Shown: positions 8,402-18,303 of the stretch, in pieces
Numbering within the stretch: position 1 is the first letter of the stretch
Layout of the letters: every line of letters begins with the position of its first letter
Source of the DNA: Leptospira licerasiae serovar Varillal str. VAR 010
GTDB taxonomy: Bacteria > Spirochaetota > Leptospiria > Leptospirales > Leptospiraceae
Direction of reading: 5' to 3'
Length of the DNA: 64,000 bases
Assembly: GCF_000244755.1 (NCBI RefSeq)
Contig: NZ_AHOO02000013.1
Location: 310,001-374,000, forward strand
Notes under the pieces: generated by a model
Told to the model about the DNA's origin: nothing
Database searches by the model: none
What the model saw: the letters and a program-made list of their open reading frames with translations, nothing else
Translations under genes and position numbers: made by a program

Positions 8402-9970
8402 TTATCTTGCTACTTTGTCTAGTTCTGCCGGTTCTGCGACTACTTTGGGTTCTTTTCTGTCCCTTAATATGAAGAAGATCGCAAATGCCAGAGCAACAGA
8501 GATCCCAACGCTCAAAAAAGAAACAAAATGCAAAGAATCGGTAAATGCGCCTTGGGCGGTGGTAAGCAGTATTTGCCTAGTAGGTTCCGGAAGTTCTTTC
8601 GCTACGGCAACCGCGGAAGCTAAAGTATTATGAGAACTTTCTAATTGTTCGGGAGTAAGCCCAGGTAGATCAATTGAATTGATCCTGGATTTGAAAATCG
8701 CGACGCCTATACTTCCGAGTACTGCAATTCCGAGAACTCCTCCGAACTCTGCCGCTGTCTCAGAAATAGAGGCAGCAGCTCCCGCTCTTTCCGGGGGGGC
8801 AGAACCTACGATGATGTCTGTTCCTAAGATCACAACTGTGCATATCCCGAAGGACATGATTATTGATCCTGCTATTATCATCCAAATTCCATTCTCAATA
8901 TTGATCAGAGCATAGAGGAGCATACCAATTGCGAGTAAGAAAAGGCCACCTAACATTGCATATAATGGACGCATATTACGAGCGATAATCGGAATTGTAA
9001 GAGAACCGATCACATTCCCGGCTGCTCCGGGTAGAGTCCAAAGTCCTGCTTCTAAAGGAGAAAGTCCTAAAACCAATTGTAAATATTGAGAAATAAATAG
9101 GAATCCTCCTAATCCTACAAAGATGGTCATCGTATTTCCAATAACAGCCGCGCTGAATGCCGGAAGTTTAAACAACTGAAGATCTATCATTGGATCTGCC
9201 AGAGTAGTTTGTCTTTTGATAAAGATCACTCCAATCAAAAGTCCGGCAAGTATGGTAAGAGTAGGAACAATTCCAAAACCATTTTCCGCGATCTGTTTCA
9301 ATCCATAGATGATAGAAAGCACAGATACCAGGGATAGAACTGCACTAGGTAGGTCCATCTTACCTGAATTCGGATCCTTAAACTCCGGAAGAAGTTTAGG
9401 ACCGACAATAAGAAGAAGGATCATAATAGGGACACTCATCAAGAAGACGGATCCCCACCAGAAATATTCTAAAAGAACACCGCCTGCAAGAGGTCCGATC
9501 GCTCCGCCTAAAGAGAAGCTCATACCCCAGATACCGATCGCAAAAGTCCTTTCTTCAGGATCCAAAAACATATTACGAATTAATGATAGAGTAGAAGGAG
9601 CTAAGGTGGCCGCCGTGATACCTAAAATTGCACGAGTTAAGATCAAAATTTCGGAACTAGGCGAAAATGCAGCAAGAACCGATGCCACTCCGAATGCAGC
9701 TGCTCCATAGAGAAGAAGTTTACGGCGCCCGATCCTATCTCCCAAATTTCCCATAATCACAAGAAAACCTGCGACCAAAAAGCCGTAGATATCCATGATC
9801 CATAATTGTTGAGAAGGGGTCGGATTCAGATCTGCGGACAATTGGGGAGCCGCCAAATAAAGAACCGTTAAATCCATTGCGTATAGAAGGCAGGGGAGTG
9901 CGATTACCGCTAAGCCAATCCATTCTTTTCGTGTGGCTTTGGGAATATTTTCAGTTTTAGTTTCAGACAT
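8402..9970 (-). CDS. MFS efflux transporter, DHA2 (14-helix) family
   Basis: The 522-residue length and about 14 hydrophobic helices fit the DHA2 drug:proton antiporter group (QacA/SmvA-like). TM1 holds the family's motif D1 with Asp33 (A-M-D-L-T-V-L-Y-L-A-A-P-Q-L). Motif A is G-N-L-G-D-R-I-G-R-R-K at 74-84, and motif C-like glycines occur in F-S-L-G-G-A-I-G-P-L-A-G-G. Such pumps expel cationic or lipophilic drugs using the proton gradient. The gene is second in the ArsR-led cassette, 60 bases after arsR, so it is probably repressed by that regulator until an inducer appears. The substrate cannot be told from sequence. Confidence 0.92.
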   Translation of the reverse strand: MSETKTENIPKATRKEWIGLAVIALPCLLYAMDLTVLYLAAPQLSADLNPTPSQQLWIMDIYGFLVAGFLVIMGNLGDRIGRRKLLLYGAAAFGVASVLAAFSPSSEILILTRAILGITAATLAPSTLSLIRNMFLDPEERTFAIGIWGMSFSLGGAIGPLAGGVLLEYFWWGSVFLMSVPIMILLLIVGPKLLPEFKDPNSGKMDLPSAVLSLVSVLSIIYGLKQIAENGFGIVPTLTILAGLLIGVIFIKRQTTLADPMIDLQLFKLPAFSAAVIGNTMTIFVGLGGFLFISQYLQLVLGLSPLEAGLWTLPGAAGNVIGSLTIPIIARNMRPLYAMLGGLFLLAIGMLLYALINIENGIWMIIAGSIIMSFGICTVVILGTDIIVGSAPPERAGAAASISETAAEFGGVLGIAVLGSIGVAIFKSRINSIDLPGLTPEQLESSHNTLASAVAVAKELPEPTRQILLTTAQGAFTDSLHFVSFLSVGISVALAFAIFFILRDRKEPKVVAEPAELDKVAR

Positions 9971-10030
9971 TCTGAATGTACCTTTTTATATAATTCTAAT
10001 ATAACACCGGGACAAATTCCCGGATGATTC

Positions 10031-10390
10031 CTATTTTTCCGGCTCTTTATTTTTAGCTTGGAGTTGTTGTAGATACGCATCTAAACGATCCAAACTTTCT
10101 TCCCAAAAATGACGGTAATGATCCAGCCATCCGGAAGCTTCCTTTAAGCCGTCAGGTCGGATCCTGCAAGGCCTCCATTGAGCCTCTCTCCCTCTTTCAA
10201 TCAAGCCCGCCTTTTCCAAAACCTTTAGGTGTTTGGAAATTCCGGGGAGGCTCATATTAAAGGGTTCTGCAAGTTCCTTAACAGTTGCCTCTCCTGAAAC
10301 CAGATAGAGTAAGATCTCCCTCCTGGTTGGGTCTGCCAGAGCGGCAAAAGTATTGCTCAGTCGATCGGATTGTGTCTCGTATTTAACCAT
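10031..10390 (-). CDS. ArsR/SmtB-family winged-helix repressor
   Basis: This 119-residue protein is a single winged helix. It shows the family signature D-P-T-R-R-E-I-L-L-Y-L near residues 21-31, recognition region M-S-L-P-G-I-S-K-H-L-K-V-L-E-K-A-G-L, and the wing with R-E-A-Q-W-R-P-C-R. The C-terminal helix (W-L-D-H-Y-R-H-F-W-E-E-S-L-D-R-L) is typical of the non-metal ArsR subgroup that travels with SRPBCC genes. The ArsR metal-site motif E-L-C-V-C-D-L is absent, so sensing of a small organic ligand or protein partner is more likely than metal sensing. It is the first gene of the cassette and its own start region carries tandem palindromes, implying autoregulation. Confidence 0.9.
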   Translation of the reverse strand: MVKYETQSDRLSNTFAALADPTRREILLYLVSGEATVKELAEPFNMSLPGISKHLKVLEKAGLIERGREAQWRPCRIRPDGLKEASGWLDHYRHFWEESLDRLDAYLQQLQAKNKEPEK

Positions 10391-10414
10391 TTAGTTAATT
10401 TACCATTTGGTAAA
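10383..10414 (-). promoter_or_regulatory. Tandem 16-bp operators at the arsR start
   Basis: Two palindromes abut exactly. TTAACCATTTAGTTAA is at 10383-10398 (arms TTAAC/GTTAA) and TTTACCATTTGGTAAA is at 10399-10414 (arms TTTACC/GGTAAA). They share the core ACCATTT. The first covers the ATG of arsR at 10388-10390, and the second overlaps the predicted -10 box. This layout fits cooperative binding of two ArsR dimers that shut off their own operon. Confidence 0.65.
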
Positions 10415-10440
10415 ATAAGGGACTTCGGATCGTCAGTCAA
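10412..10440 (-). promoter_or_regulatory. Sigma70-type promoter of the arsR cassette
   Basis: Read on the minus strand, TTGACT (plus 10435-10440) lies 17 bases before TATTTT (plus 10412-10417). The predicted transcript starts around 10405, only about 15 bases before the arsR ATG, and no Shine-Dalgarno sequence is visible, so the mRNA would have a very short leader. The -10 box shares bases 10412-10414 with the second operator. Confidence 0.55.
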
Positions 10441-10546
10441 GCCCAATCTGCGAGGTAGATCCAAAAAATTCGGACAGGGAAGCTGGTCTGGAGCGATTTT
10501 CCGTGCTTGAGATGACGAGGTCGTGACCTGAAGCTTCGTGCACTAG

Positions 10547-10765
10547 ACTCGTTATTTCGTTACGGTATTAGAAAGGCGGCCCGAGATTCGTTTAGAATGG
10601 GTCAGGGAGACGATCTCTAATCCGGACTATATGGTGATTCAAATCGATAAAAGGTTTCGTTACTGGAAATGGATTGACGAGGCTCAAAAATACCTTCGAG
10701 TTATTACCTTAGAAGATCGCAAAACTGTTCATAATGCCTTTTTCGATCGAGGTTTTAAAAGATGA
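10547..10765 (+). pseudogene. DUF4258-like toxin-type gene without a start codon
   Basis: The frame opens after a TAG at 10544 and ends with TGA at 10763-10765. Its 72 codons read like a whole small protein (T-R-Y-F-V-T-V-L-E-R-R-P-E-I-R, then F-R-Y-W-K-W-I-D-E-A-Q-K-Y-L-R-V-I, ending T-V-H-N-A-F-F-D-R-G-F). This pattern is seen in small proteins encoded just upstream of DUF2283 genes. No ATG, GTG or TTG occurs before ATG 10631, which would remove the first 28 residues. The codon where a start is expected is TAG. It overlaps the DUF2283 gene by ATGA, as toxin-antitoxin pairs often do. I consider it inactivated or started from a non-canonical codon. Confidence 0.55.
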
Positions 10766-10962
10766 AAGTTATCCATTATCCTGAAACTGATTCCGTTTAT
10801 ATCGATTTAGCTGACCGGCCCTCGGCAGAAACCAGGGAAGTGAGCACGGATCTGAACATAGATTTGGATGCTGAAGGCAAGCTTGTGGGGATCGACATCC
10901 ACGGAAATGCTTCTAAGTATGTAGACCTTTCTTCTTTCCTGATCGAGACCATAGAAACCTGA
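10762..10962 (+). CDS. DUF2283 small protein (antitoxin-like)
   Basis: This 66-residue protein is a complete DUF2283 domain: Y-P-E-T-D-S-V-Y-I-D-L-A-D-R-P, then V-S-T-D-L-N-I-D-L-D-A-E-G-K-L-V-G-I-D-I near the middle, and A-S-K-Y-V-D-L at the end. DUF2283 genes are frequently the second member of two-gene units with DUF4258-type proteins and are considered antitoxin candidates, though most are untested. Its ATG overlaps the stop of the upstream frame, so it would normally depend on that frame for translation. If the upstream gene is dead, this one may be an orphan antitoxin. Confidence 0.8.
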   Translation: MKVIHYPETDSVYIDLADRPSAETREVSTDLNIDLDAEGKLVGIDIHGNASKYVDLSSFLIETIET

Positions 10963-10992
10963 TTTCATTTTTATAGAAATATACTTGTTTTC

Positions 10993-11013
10993 ACCCTAAA
11001 ATTGGGGTTTTAT
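10993..11013 (+). terminator. Weak terminator-like element before the flagellar unit
   Basis: The sequence ACCCTAAAATTGGGGTTTTA has a short CCC/GGG stem followed by four T residues, placed about 30 bases after the DUF2283 stop. It could end the toxin-antitoxin transcript ahead of fliY. The stem is only three to four base pairs. Confidence 0.25.
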
Positions 11014-11125
11014 CTAATAGTTCATCACGGCTCTTTTCCGCTGATTTTCTGAGCAAGAAAAAAAAGGGTCGACAAATTTCTTTTTATTATGTCTCCTAAT
11101 CCAAAACTAAGAGAGAGTGCCCAAG

Positions 11126-12199
11126 ATGGGTGAAGGATCCCTTTCCCAGGAAGAAATAGATGCCCTTTTAGCGGGTGCAAATGACACATTCGATCCAGGC
11201 AGTAGCATGGCTGCCGGAGGCGGGTCCAAGGAAGCTGCCGGTCTTTCTCCGGTAGATAGGGATCTTCTGTCCGATTTTCTTTCTCATTGTTTTATGACTG
11301 CTGGAAATACTCTAGCCGCTATTCTTTCCAAAACTTCTAATTTTATGAATCCTACTTCCGAGGCAAAGTCCCGGAAGGATGTGGAAGCGGAACTTAAATC
11401 CAACACGTTTTTATTATATTCTACCTATTCCGGAAATCTGAACGGTAGAGTTGTGCTTGCAATGGGCGCGGATAATGCGGCTCGCATCGCGAATATGATG
11501 ATGGGTGGCTTTGATTCAGGTGGCCTAGACGAAGGCCAACTACAAACATTAAGAGATAGTTTAACTCCTATCATGGGGGCTCTTCAGTCTCAGATCGCTG
11601 CTAAGACCGGTGGTGGAGTGAACGGGTCTCCTGCGGAGACCAGGCATGTAACTTCTCCGGCTGCGTTAGTGCTTCCTGAAGGTGATCCACTAGTTCGTAC
11701 ATTCTTCAATTTAGCGATAGAAGGACTTCCATCCTTCAGAGTTCAATTCATTCTCTCTTTATCTATGGCGAATGATATTCTCTCTCTTTCTAAAAGATCC
11801 GGAGGAGGAGGGGGAGGAGATTACGCTTCCGGTGGCTACCAAGGCGGAATGGGCGGTGGCGGAATTTCTCAGGTAGGAATGAAGGGCGTTTCTTTCCCGA
11901 ACCTTGCTACTGCAAGCGGTGCCCAAGGCACGCCGAACCTGAACCTTCTCATGGACGTTCAAATGTCTGTGACAGTGGAACTCGGAAGAACCAAGATGTA
12001 TATTAAAGATATCTTAGGTTTGGGAGAAGGTTCCATCATCGAATTAGACAAGCTTGCAGGTGAGCCTGTGGATCTTTTAGTAAACGGTAAGTTGATTGCG
12101 AAGGGAGAGGTCGTGGTCATCGACGAAAACTTCGGTGTGCGTGTAACGGATATCGTAAGTCCGGCCGATAGGATCAAGCCGGAGTCAGGAGGCGGATGA
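11126..12199 (+). CDS. fliY: Flagellar motor switch protein FliY (CheC-like plus FliN domain)
   Basis: This is the switch-complex protein of spirochaete and Gram-positive type flagella, located on the cytoplasmic C-ring. I choose ATG 11126 (357 residues); an in-frame GTG at 11117 has worse spacing to the GAGAG ribosome site. The N-terminus carries the [12 protein letters not shown] segment shared with FliM, the CheY-P binding peptide. Residues about 40-220 form a CheC/FliM middle-like domain, a glycine-rich linker of about 30 residues follows (G-G-G-G-G-G-D-Y), and the last 80 residues are the FliN/SpoA domain ([16 protein letters not shown]). It is the first gene of the long flagellar unit. 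Confidence 0.92.
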   Translation: MGEGSLSQEEIDALLAGANDTFDPGSSMAAGGGSKEAAGLSPVDRDLLSDFLSHCFMTAGNTLAAILSKTSNFMNPTSEAKSRKDVEAELKSNTFLLYSTYSGNLNGRVVLAMGADNAARIANMMMGGFDSGGLDEGQLQTLRDSLTPIMGALQSQIAAKTGGGVNGSPAETRHVTSPAALVLPEGDPLVRTFFNLAIEGLPSFRVQFILSLSMANDILSLSKRSGGGGGGDYASGGYQGGMGGGGISQVGMKGVSFPNLATASGAQGTPNLNLLMDVQMSVTVELGRTKMYIKDILGLGEGSIIELDKLAGEPVDLLVNGKLIAKGEVVVIDENFGVRVTDIVSPADRIKPESGGG

Positions 12200-12984
12200 G
12201 CCGAATTTTTCAAACGATCCATTCGTTTTTTTCAGGATTCGGCTCCCTCGCTTTGGCGTTCGGAGTCTTTTGTATTTTATCGGGTATCGCCGGAGGATTG
12301 TATTCTCAGGGTTCCGAGAGAGAACAAATGGACGAAGTTCTTAAGAAAGAATTGGGAACCTCCGAAAAAAAGACTTCCGAATCTTCCACAATATCCGCTC
12401 CCAAGCAGGAAGAGAAGAAGGAGCCAGCTACCGAAGCGGCACCGAATCCTGTGGAAGAAAGATATAAGCCTGTTTCGGACGGGCCTAGTCTCGCCGGAAT
12501 TTTATTTAGGATCGTTCTTGTATTAGGAATTCTTTGTGGAGCCGCGTATTGGGTACTTCGCACTCTCGCAAAATCCAGAGAAGGTTCTCTTCCTGTCCGA
12601 GGAGAAATGAATCTTCTCGGAAGTTTGAACTTGGGGACGAATAAGCAGCTTCAGATCGTAGAAGTGACTGGACAGATTTTTGTGTTGGGTGTGGCGGATA
12701 ACGGTATCAATTTAATCTCCGAAATTACTGATACGGAGACTAAGGCGAGACTCCAAAGGATGAGAGACGAGTTCAAACCTCCGGAAGGCGGTTTTTTGGT
12801 CACCGCTCTGGAACAATTAAAGGATTTGAATATCCGTCTGACAGGAAAGTCGGAGGAAGAGGAACAAACTTTTCGGCAAACGCCTGGCGAAAGAAAAGAG
12901 AAACAGAGAAAACTCAAAGAGAAGTTAGACGAAATTAAGAAGGAAAGGAATAATCTGGAGAACGGATTATTCGATTTGAACTAG
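12196..12984 (+). CDS. fliO: Flagellar biosynthesis protein FliO (FliZ-type)
   Basis: The 262-residue protein overlaps the fliY stop (ATGA) and directly precedes fliP, the usual place of fliO. It has an N-terminal hydrophobic segment (about residues 13-35, signal-like), a charged proline- and glutamate-rich stretch, a membrane helix at about 95-113 ([17 protein letters not shown]), and then the FliO core with [17 protein letters not shown] and [11 protein letters not shown]. The C-terminus is a long charged helix. FliO stabilises FliP during assembly of the export gate. At 262 residues it is longer than the enterobacterial protein (about 120). Confidence 0.85.
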   Translation: MSRIFQTIHSFFSGFGSLALAFGVFCILSGIAGGLYSQGSEREQMDEVLKKELGTSEKKTSESSTISAPKQEEKKEPATEAAPNPVEERYKPVSDGPSLAGILFRIVLVLGILCGAAYWVLRTLAKSREGSLPVRGEMNLLGSLNLGTNKQLQIVEVTGQIFVLGVADNGINLISEITDTETKARLQRMRDEFKPPEGGFLVTALEQLKDLNIRLTGKSEEEEQTFRQTPGERKEKQRKLKEKLDEIKKERNNLENGLFDLN

Positions 12985-12992
12985 GGGGAAAT

Positions 12993-13835
12993 GTGGGAGA
13001 GGGGTTCGCTACAAAGGCAGGGAAAAAGTTTTCCGAAGGTATGAGACATAACTCGGTTATGTGGAAGATACTTTCGGGTGTTCTTCTTTTTACCATATTG
13101 ATCGTTGCAATCCCGGAAGAAACTTACGCGCAAGCCAAGGCCCCTAGGATTCCGATTCCGAATTTGAATATCAATGTGAACGAAGCAAAAGGTCCGAGAG
13201 AGACAAGTCTTTCTTTGATGATTCTTTTTTTGGTCACTATTCTTTCTTTGGCTCCTGCCATTGTGATGTCCCTGACTTCTTTTACCAAGATAGTGATTGT
13301 TTTGGATTTTGTAAGAAGGGCTCTTTCTATTCAGAACCTTCCACCTAACCAAGTAATGGTGGGGCTCGCATTATTCATGACATTCTTCATTATGGCGCCC
13401 ACTTTGAATATCGTGTACGAGAAAGGTTTAAATCCGTACATGGAAGGTAAGATAGACACAAACGAATTTTTCGATAAGTCCATGATCCCTCTTAGGGAAT
13501 TTATGATGAGGCAGATCGGGACAAGTGGAGCCAAGGATGTGGCTTTGTTCTTAAAGATCGGTAAAGTGGAGAATGTGGAATCATTCGACGATGTTCCGAA
13601 TTACGTTCTGATTCCCGCCTTCATGCTTTCGGAAATAAAGAAAGCGTTTTGGATCGGGATCATAATATTTATTCCTTTTATAGTAGTCGATCTTGTGGTC
13701 GCTTCCGCACTTCTCTCCATGGGTTTGAATATGCTTCCTCCTGTGATGGTGAGTTTACCGTTTAAATTGATCTTATTCGTTCTGGTGGATGGTTGGAATT
13801 TAATCGTCTACGAGCTCGTAAGGAGTTATAAATGA
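12993..13835 (+). CDS. fliP: Flagellar export gate protein FliP
   Basis: The protein (280 residues from GTG 12993, with GGGGG eight bases upstream) is a core subunit of the flagellar type III export gate. A signal sequence spans about residues 24-47 ([14 protein letters not shown]), as in other FliP precursors. The family motifs are clear: [20 protein letters not shown], then [16 protein letters not shown], and near the end [16 protein letters not shown]. An internal ATG (codon 17, at 13041) is an alternative start. The stop overlaps fliQ by ATGA. Confidence 0.94.
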   Translation: MGEGFATKAGKKFSEGMRHNSVMWKILSGVLLFTILIVAIPEETYAQAKAPRIPIPNLNINVNEAKGPRETSLSLMILFLVTILSLAPAIVMSLTSFTKIVIVLDFVRRALSIQNLPPNQVMVGLALFMTFFIMAPTLNIVYEKGLNPYMEGKIDTNEFFDKSMIPLREFMMRQIGTSGAKDVALFLKIGKVENVESFDDVPNYVLIPAFMLSEIKKAFWIGIIIFIPFIVVDLVVASALLSMGLNMLPPVMVSLPFKLILFVLVDGWNLIVYELVRSYK

Positions 13836-14095
13836 CGGAAGTAGATGCAATCACTCTGATCAGGGATGCTTTGTTTGTGACTCTAAAACTTTCTGCCCCC
13901 ATTTTATTTACTGCGATGGTGGTTGGGCTTATTATAGGAATTTTGCAAACCACAACTTCTATCCAAGAGCCTACGATCGCTTTCGTTCCTAAGTTACTGT
14001 CTATTTTTGCAGTAATAGTGATCTTTGCCGGCTGGATGCTCCAAACCATGACTGATTATACCAGGGATCTTTTCCTGATGATAGAGAAGTTTTAG
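13832..14095 (+). CDS. fliQ: Flagellar export gate protein FliQ
   Basis: FliQ is the small two-helix subunit that wraps the FliP-FliR gate. The 87-residue length is standard. Two membrane helices (about 17-40 and 50-72) flank a short loop with [19 protein letters not shown], the strongest family signature. The gene is coupled to fliP (ATGA) and followed nine bases later by fliR. Confidence 0.95.
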   Translation: MTEVDAITLIRDALFVTLKLSAPILFTAMVVGLIIGILQTTTSIQEPTIAFVPKLLSIFAVIVIFAGWMLQTMTDYTRDLFLMIEKF

Positions 14096-14104
14096 ATTCA
14101 AAAA

Positions 14105-14884
14105 ATGGAATACTTTATAGGAAATTTCCAAGTCTTTCTTCTGATCCTGGCAAGGATCGTGGGGCTTCTATCCGTAGCTCCTGTGTTTTCCTTTGCCTCC
14201 ATCAGTTTTCCGCAAAGAATGACTCTTGGTTTTCTGATCTCGGTGATCTTATTTCCTGTAAGCGCTTCCTTTGTTCCTCCGATCCCGGGCAATATGATCG
14301 ATTACGGTTTGATTGTTATGGCTGAGGCTCTGATCGGGATACTCATGGGATTTTTGGTGAGTTTGGTTTTTTCTTCATTCCAAATGGCGGGAGAATTTTT
14401 TAACGTTCAACTTGGTTTCGGTTACGCGGAGATCTTGGACCCGATCTCTCAAACAAGTCTTCCCGTTATCAGCACTCTAAAAAATATGTTGGGTATGCTC
14501 CTATTCCTTTCTTTGGGAGCTTACCGTTTCCTGTTCGAAAGTTTGGTATATTCTTTCGAGAAAGTACAGGTCTTAAAACTCGTGCCTGAGATCCAAGATG
14601 GTCTATACAAGGCAATGGAAGAAGCGGTAGGTGCGATGTTCCTAGTCGCTTTTAAAATTTCTTTGCCGATACTTGGAGTTCTTTTTTTAGTCACAGTTTC
14701 GGAAGCGCTGATGGGAAAAGCAGCTCCTCAGTTAAATATTTTACAGCTTAGCTTTCCCATTAAGATTGCGATCGGTCTTATTGTGATGATCCTGATCGTT
14801 CCATTCTTGATCACTCAGATGGACAATGCATTCCAGCTTTCTTTCGAGAAGATGAACCTAATGCTGAAAGGGTGGCCGAATTAA
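14105..14884 (+). CDS. fliR: Flagellar export gate protein FliR
   Basis: This 259-residue protein has about six membrane helices and the FliR motifs [13 protein letters not shown] near the start, G-Q-type [18 protein letters not shown] in the middle and [15 protein letters not shown] later. FliR completes the FliP5-Q4-R1 export gate through which flagellar subunits pass. The stop TAA shares bases with the flhB ATG (TAATG), giving translational coupling. Nothing unusual in length or motifs. Confidence 0.95.
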   Translation: MEYFIGNFQVFLLILARIVGLLSVAPVFSFASISFPQRMTLGFLISVILFPVSASFVPPIPGNMIDYGLIVMAEALIGILMGFLVSLVFSSFQMAGEFFNVQLGFGYAEILDPISQTSLPVISTLKNMLGMLLFLSLGAYRFLFESLVYSFEKVQVLKLVPEIQDGLYKAMEEAVGAMFLVAFKISLPILGVLFLVTVSEALMGKAAPQLNILQLSFPIKIAIGLIVMILIVPFLITQMDNAFQLSFEKMNLMLKGWPN

Positions 14885-16131
14885 TGGGCTCCTTTTGGAA
14901 GAAGATATTCGGATTTTTTTCTAAGATTGCCGTGTTGGAACTCCTGCACAGGGCGTGGGGATTCTTTTCTAATGCGATGTTGGAATTCCAACATGCTACT
15001 TCGCACTCGCAGCCAGTCCCCGCAACTACTCCTTTCCGGATCGATCTGCAATTATTCGCCGCGGAAGATGAGGGACGTACACAACCGGCCAGCGAAAGAA
15101 GAAGAAGGGAAGAAAGAGAAAAAGGAAATGTTCCCAAAAGCCCTGAAGTCGCATCTGCAGTCGTTCTTTTAGCAGGCATTGTTTTAATGTATCTTATGGG
15201 AGAATATTTTTTCATGAGATCCTACTATCTATTGAGGAAATATTTTTTCGGAATACGTTCTGCGAATGTGGTTAGTTCGGAAACGGTAGGCGAACTTCTG
15301 AACAACGCTCTCGCGGATATCACTCAACTTCTTCTTCCTTTGATGGGGATCACAGTGGTTGCTGCGATTATTGGTAATGTAGTCCAGACCGGGTTTTTAT
15401 TCGCTCCCAGAGCTCTTGCGTTCAATTTCGGAAGGATACGTCCGAATTTCAAAAAGGTGCTTCCGAATCGCCAGACGTTATTCGGTTTAGCAAAATCCTT
15501 AGTCAAAGTGGCTGTAATCGCTTGGGTCTCTTATTTTGTAATAGAGAAGGACTTCTTCAAGATACTGATGCTCGGAAATATGGGCTTAGAAGAATCCGTA
15601 GCATTAATCACTTATACGGCATTTAAAATTTTTATAGTGGTAGGGATACTTCTACTCGCGATCAGTATCGGAGATTATTTCTTCCAAAAATACGAATACG
15701 AAGAAGCCCTCAAAATGACTCCTTCCGAATCCAAAAGAGAGATGAAGGAGCAAGATGGGGATCCTTCTTTGCAAGCTAGAAGAAGGCAAATGGCTAGGGA
15801 CCAGATCAAAAAAAGCAAGATGCTGGCGGAAGTCCCGAAAGCGGACGTAGTCATTACGAATCCAACCCACTTTGCAGTGGCATTAGAGTATAAGCCTAAC
15901 AAACATAGAGCGCCGGTCGTGATCGCAAAGGGCGTAGACGATTTTGCATTACGTATCATTCGCGTTGCAAAGGCGAACGATATCGCTACGGTAGAAGACC
16001 GTCCAATGGCAAGAACACTTTACGACGAGGTAGAAATCGGTCAGGAAGTTCCTGCCAAATTCTATACGGCCCTTAGTGTGATCTTCACAAAACTCGAATC
16101 TTTCCGGAGAGCGTTCCGAAACGCTTCTTAA
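14884..16131 (+). CDS. flhB: Flagellar export switch protein FlhB with N-terminal extension
   Basis: FlhB sets the substrate-specificity switch of the flagellar export machine. I place the start at ATG 14884 (TAATG overlap with fliR, GGTGG upstream), giving 415 residues. The spirochaete opening [13 protein letters not shown] begins near residue 53, followed by four membrane helices and the autocleavage site N-P-T-H at 326-329. The first 50 or so residues are an extension that does not look like FlhB and whose DNA contains two palindromic repeats (14932-14950 and 14977-14994). Cleavage between Asn326 and Pro327 is expected from the family. flhA follows 15 bases later. Confidence 0.93.
   Translation: MGSFWKKIFGFFSKIAVLELLHRAWGFFSNAMLEFQHATSHSQPVPATTPFRIDLQLFAAEDEGRTQPASERRRREEREKGNVPKSPEVASAVVLLAGIVLMYLMGEYFFMRSYYLLRKYFFGIRSANVVSSETVGELLNNALADITQLLLPLMGITVVAAIIGNVVQTGFLFAPRALAFNFGRIRPNFKKVLPNRQTLFGLAKSLVKVAVIAWVSYFVIEKDFFKILMLGNMGLEESVALITYTAFKIFIVVGILLLAISIGDYFFQKYEYEEALKMTPSESKREMKEQDGDPSLQARRRQMARDQIKKSKMLAEVPKADVVITNPTHFAVALEYKPNKHRAPVVIAKGVDDFALRIIRVAKANDIATVEDRPMARTLYDEVEIGQEVPAKFYTALSVIFTKLESFRRAFRNAS
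14932..14994. repeat. Two short palindromic repeats inside the flhB 5' end
   Basis: GTGTTGGAACTCCTGCACA (14932-14950) is an imperfect palindrome and ATGTTGGAATTCCAACAT (14977-14994) is a perfect 18-base one. Both share the TTGGAA/TTCCAA-type core with a copy at 21035-21048. They lie in frame within the N-terminal extension of FlhB. The pair looks like an inserted mobile palindrome family. Confidence 0.6.
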
Positions 16132-16146
16132 GCCTAGGAGAATATT

Positions 16147-18264
16147 ATGGATAAGAAATGGTACACACAATCCGACTTCATCCTGGGTGCGGGAGCAGTT
16201 GCAATTGTCGGGATGTTGGTAGTTCCTCTACCTGGATTTGTTCTGGATATTTTGATATTATTCAGCTTAGCCTTGAGTTTACTGATCGTTCTGACATCTT
16301 TATCCATTAAAGAGCCGTCCGAGTTTTCCATTTTCCCAAGCTTATTGTTGATCACTACGATCTATCGATTGGCTTTGAACGTTTCGACGACCAGACAAAT
16401 TTTGTCAAAAGGTCCCGCGGTAAATAGCGCTATCATAGATGCATTCGGTTCCTTCATCGTAGGAAGTGAATCTGGTTTGAGCAAGTACGTAGTCGGATTT
16501 ATTATCTTCTTAATTTTAGTGATCGTTCAGGTTCTCGTGATCACCAAAGGTGCAACCCGTATCTCGGAAGTGGCAGCAAGATTTACATTGGACGCATTGC
16601 CCGGTAAACAGATGGCAATCGATATGGAACTTTCCACCGGAAATATTAACGAGGCGGAAGCTCGCAAAAGAAGAAAGAAGATAGAGGAAGAAGTGGACTT
16701 TTACGGTTCCATGGATGGAGCGAGTAAGTTCGTGCAAGGTGACGTGAGAGCTGGACTTATCATCACAGCGATCAACCTAGTTGGAGGAGTCATTATCGGA
16801 GCAAGTATCCGCGGAGAATCCTTTATATCCGCGATCGAAACCTACGGAAAGTTCACTATAGGTGACGGACTTGTTTCTCAAATCCCAGCGCTTCTCACAA
16901 CTGTTGCAACGGGTATAATTGTTACCCGTTCCGGATCCGAATCGGATCTTGCAAAACAATTTAAGACCCAGCTATTTGCGAACTCCAGAGTATTGTATGT
17001 AGTAGCCGCTTCCATGGGTCTTGGCGCATTTATACCTGGTTTACCTTTTATTCCGATGGTGCTTCTTGCAGGCGGACTTGCGTATCTTGCATATTCCTTG
17101 GAAAGAACAGTGCAAGAACAGCTTGAGGTTTTGGAGAAGAAGGAAAAAGAATCTGTGGGGGATCGCAAACCTAGGGATTATTACGACGAACTTAGGATAG
17201 AGCCTATCGAGATCGAATTCGGTTATCATTTGGTGCCGTTAGTGGACGCTTCTCAAGGCGGAACATTGATGGATCAGATCTCCAACTTAAGAGGAAAGTT
17301 TGCGCGTGAAAGCGGGATCGTCATTCCTCCGATCCGTATATTAGATAATTTGGAAATACCTCCGGATCAATTCACGATTAAGATCAACGGAGTGGAGGTA
17401 GGTTCCAGCACTATCCGTCCTGAAAAACTGATGGCGATGCCTTCCGCGGAAAGCCAAGATCTTTCCTCTATCGAAGGAGAATCTTTCTTAGAACCTGCTT
17501 ATGGAAGGACTGCGAAATGGATCTCTGCGGATTCGAAAGGAGATGCGGAGTCCAAAGGATTTATCGTGGTGGATTCTTCCACCGTTATCATAACATATTT
17601 GAGAGAATTACTCGCGACTCATGCTTCCAGTTTACTTGGAAGAGAAGAAGTCAAAAAACTTCTGGATCATTACAGATCTCAGTATCCGACTCTCATCCAA
17701 GAATTGGAAGCAGACAAGCCGGGAAATTTGGGAATGCTCCAGCAAGTTCTTCAAAATCTTCTCAGAGAAGGTTTGGGAATTCGAAACCTGGTCCCGATTT
17801 TGGAAACTGTCGCAAACAAGATGGGCAAGTATCCGAACCCGTACGTTCTTACGGAATTCGTAAGACAGGCAATCTCCAATACGATCGTAAAAGATTATAT
17901 GGTGGATGGAAAACTACAAGTCATTGTGGTAGAAGGCCGGGTGCTCGACAGATTGAACAAATCTCTGGCGCAAGATCGTTTGGAAGGAAGGGATATTTTA
18001 GTCCTTCCTCCCGATTTCCAAAGAAGACTATTGGAATCCGTTGCGGATATGAACCGAAGGGTACAAGAAGGAAGAGGATTCCCGATCTATGTGGTCAACA
18101 GAGAGGTGAGAATGCCTTTCGCTTATTTCTTAGCGAAAGAATTCCCGCCTAGGAACTTTGCGGTGCTCGCTTTAGAAGAGGTGCATTCTTCCGTTCCTAC
18201 GGTAATCGCGGGAGAGCTCAGGATCGCACAAGCCCAGGCGGCGGAACCCGCAGAAGTGGTTTAA
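16147..18264 (+). CDS. flhA: Flagellar export apparatus protein FlhA
   Basis: FlhA is the large export-gate protein whose cytoplasmic domain docks chaperone-substrate complexes. The 705-residue length is normal. Residues 1 to about 330 contain eight membrane helices and the conserved FHIPEP region, including [24 protein letters not shown] and G-A-S-K-F-V-Q-G-D. The cytoplasmic domain starts with [10 protein letters not shown]. Late motifs include [13 protein letters not shown] and N-L-V-P-I-L-E-T. The ribosome site TAGGAG precedes ATG 16147. Confidence 0.96.
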   Translation: MDKKWYTQSDFILGAGAVAIVGMLVVPLPGFVLDILILFSLALSLLIVLTSLSIKEPSEFSIFPSLLLITTIYRLALNVSTTRQILSKGPAVNSAIIDAFGSFIVGSESGLSKYVVGFIIFLILVIVQVLVITKGATRISEVAARFTLDALPGKQMAIDMELSTGNINEAEARKRRKKIEEEVDFYGSMDGASKFVQGDVRAGLIITAINLVGGVIIGASIRGESFISAIETYGKFTIGDGLVSQIPALLTTVATGIIVTRSGSESDLAKQFKTQLFANSRVLYVVAASMGLGAFIPGLPFIPMVLLAGGLAYLAYSLERTVQEQLEVLEKKEKESVGDRKPRDYYDELRIEPIEIEFGYHLVPLVDASQGGTLMDQISNLRGKFARESGIVIPPIRILDNLEIPPDQFTIKINGVEVGSSTIRPEKLMAMPSAESQDLSSIEGESFLEPAYGRTAKWISADSKGDAESKGFIVVDSSTVIITYLRELLATHASSLLGREEVKKLLDHYRSQYPTLIQELEADKPGNLGMLQQVLQNLLREGLGIRNLVPILETVANKMGKYPNPYVLTEFVRQAISNTIVKDYMVDGKLQVIVVEGRVLDRLNKSLAQDRLEGRDILVLPPDFQRRLLESVADMNRRVQEGRGFPIYVVNREVRMPFAYFLAKEFPPRNFAVLALEEVHSSVPTVIAGELRIAQAQAAEPAEVV

Positions 18265-18303
18265 GAAAACGTAATATTTTAATCGAAAACACAGGAGGAT
18301 AAC

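Noticed and set aside
17517..18152. A 211-codon plus-strand frame inside flhA.
   Set aside because: It is a shadow in another frame; flhA is fully conserved across it and the shadow protein is Arg/Ser-rich without domain features.
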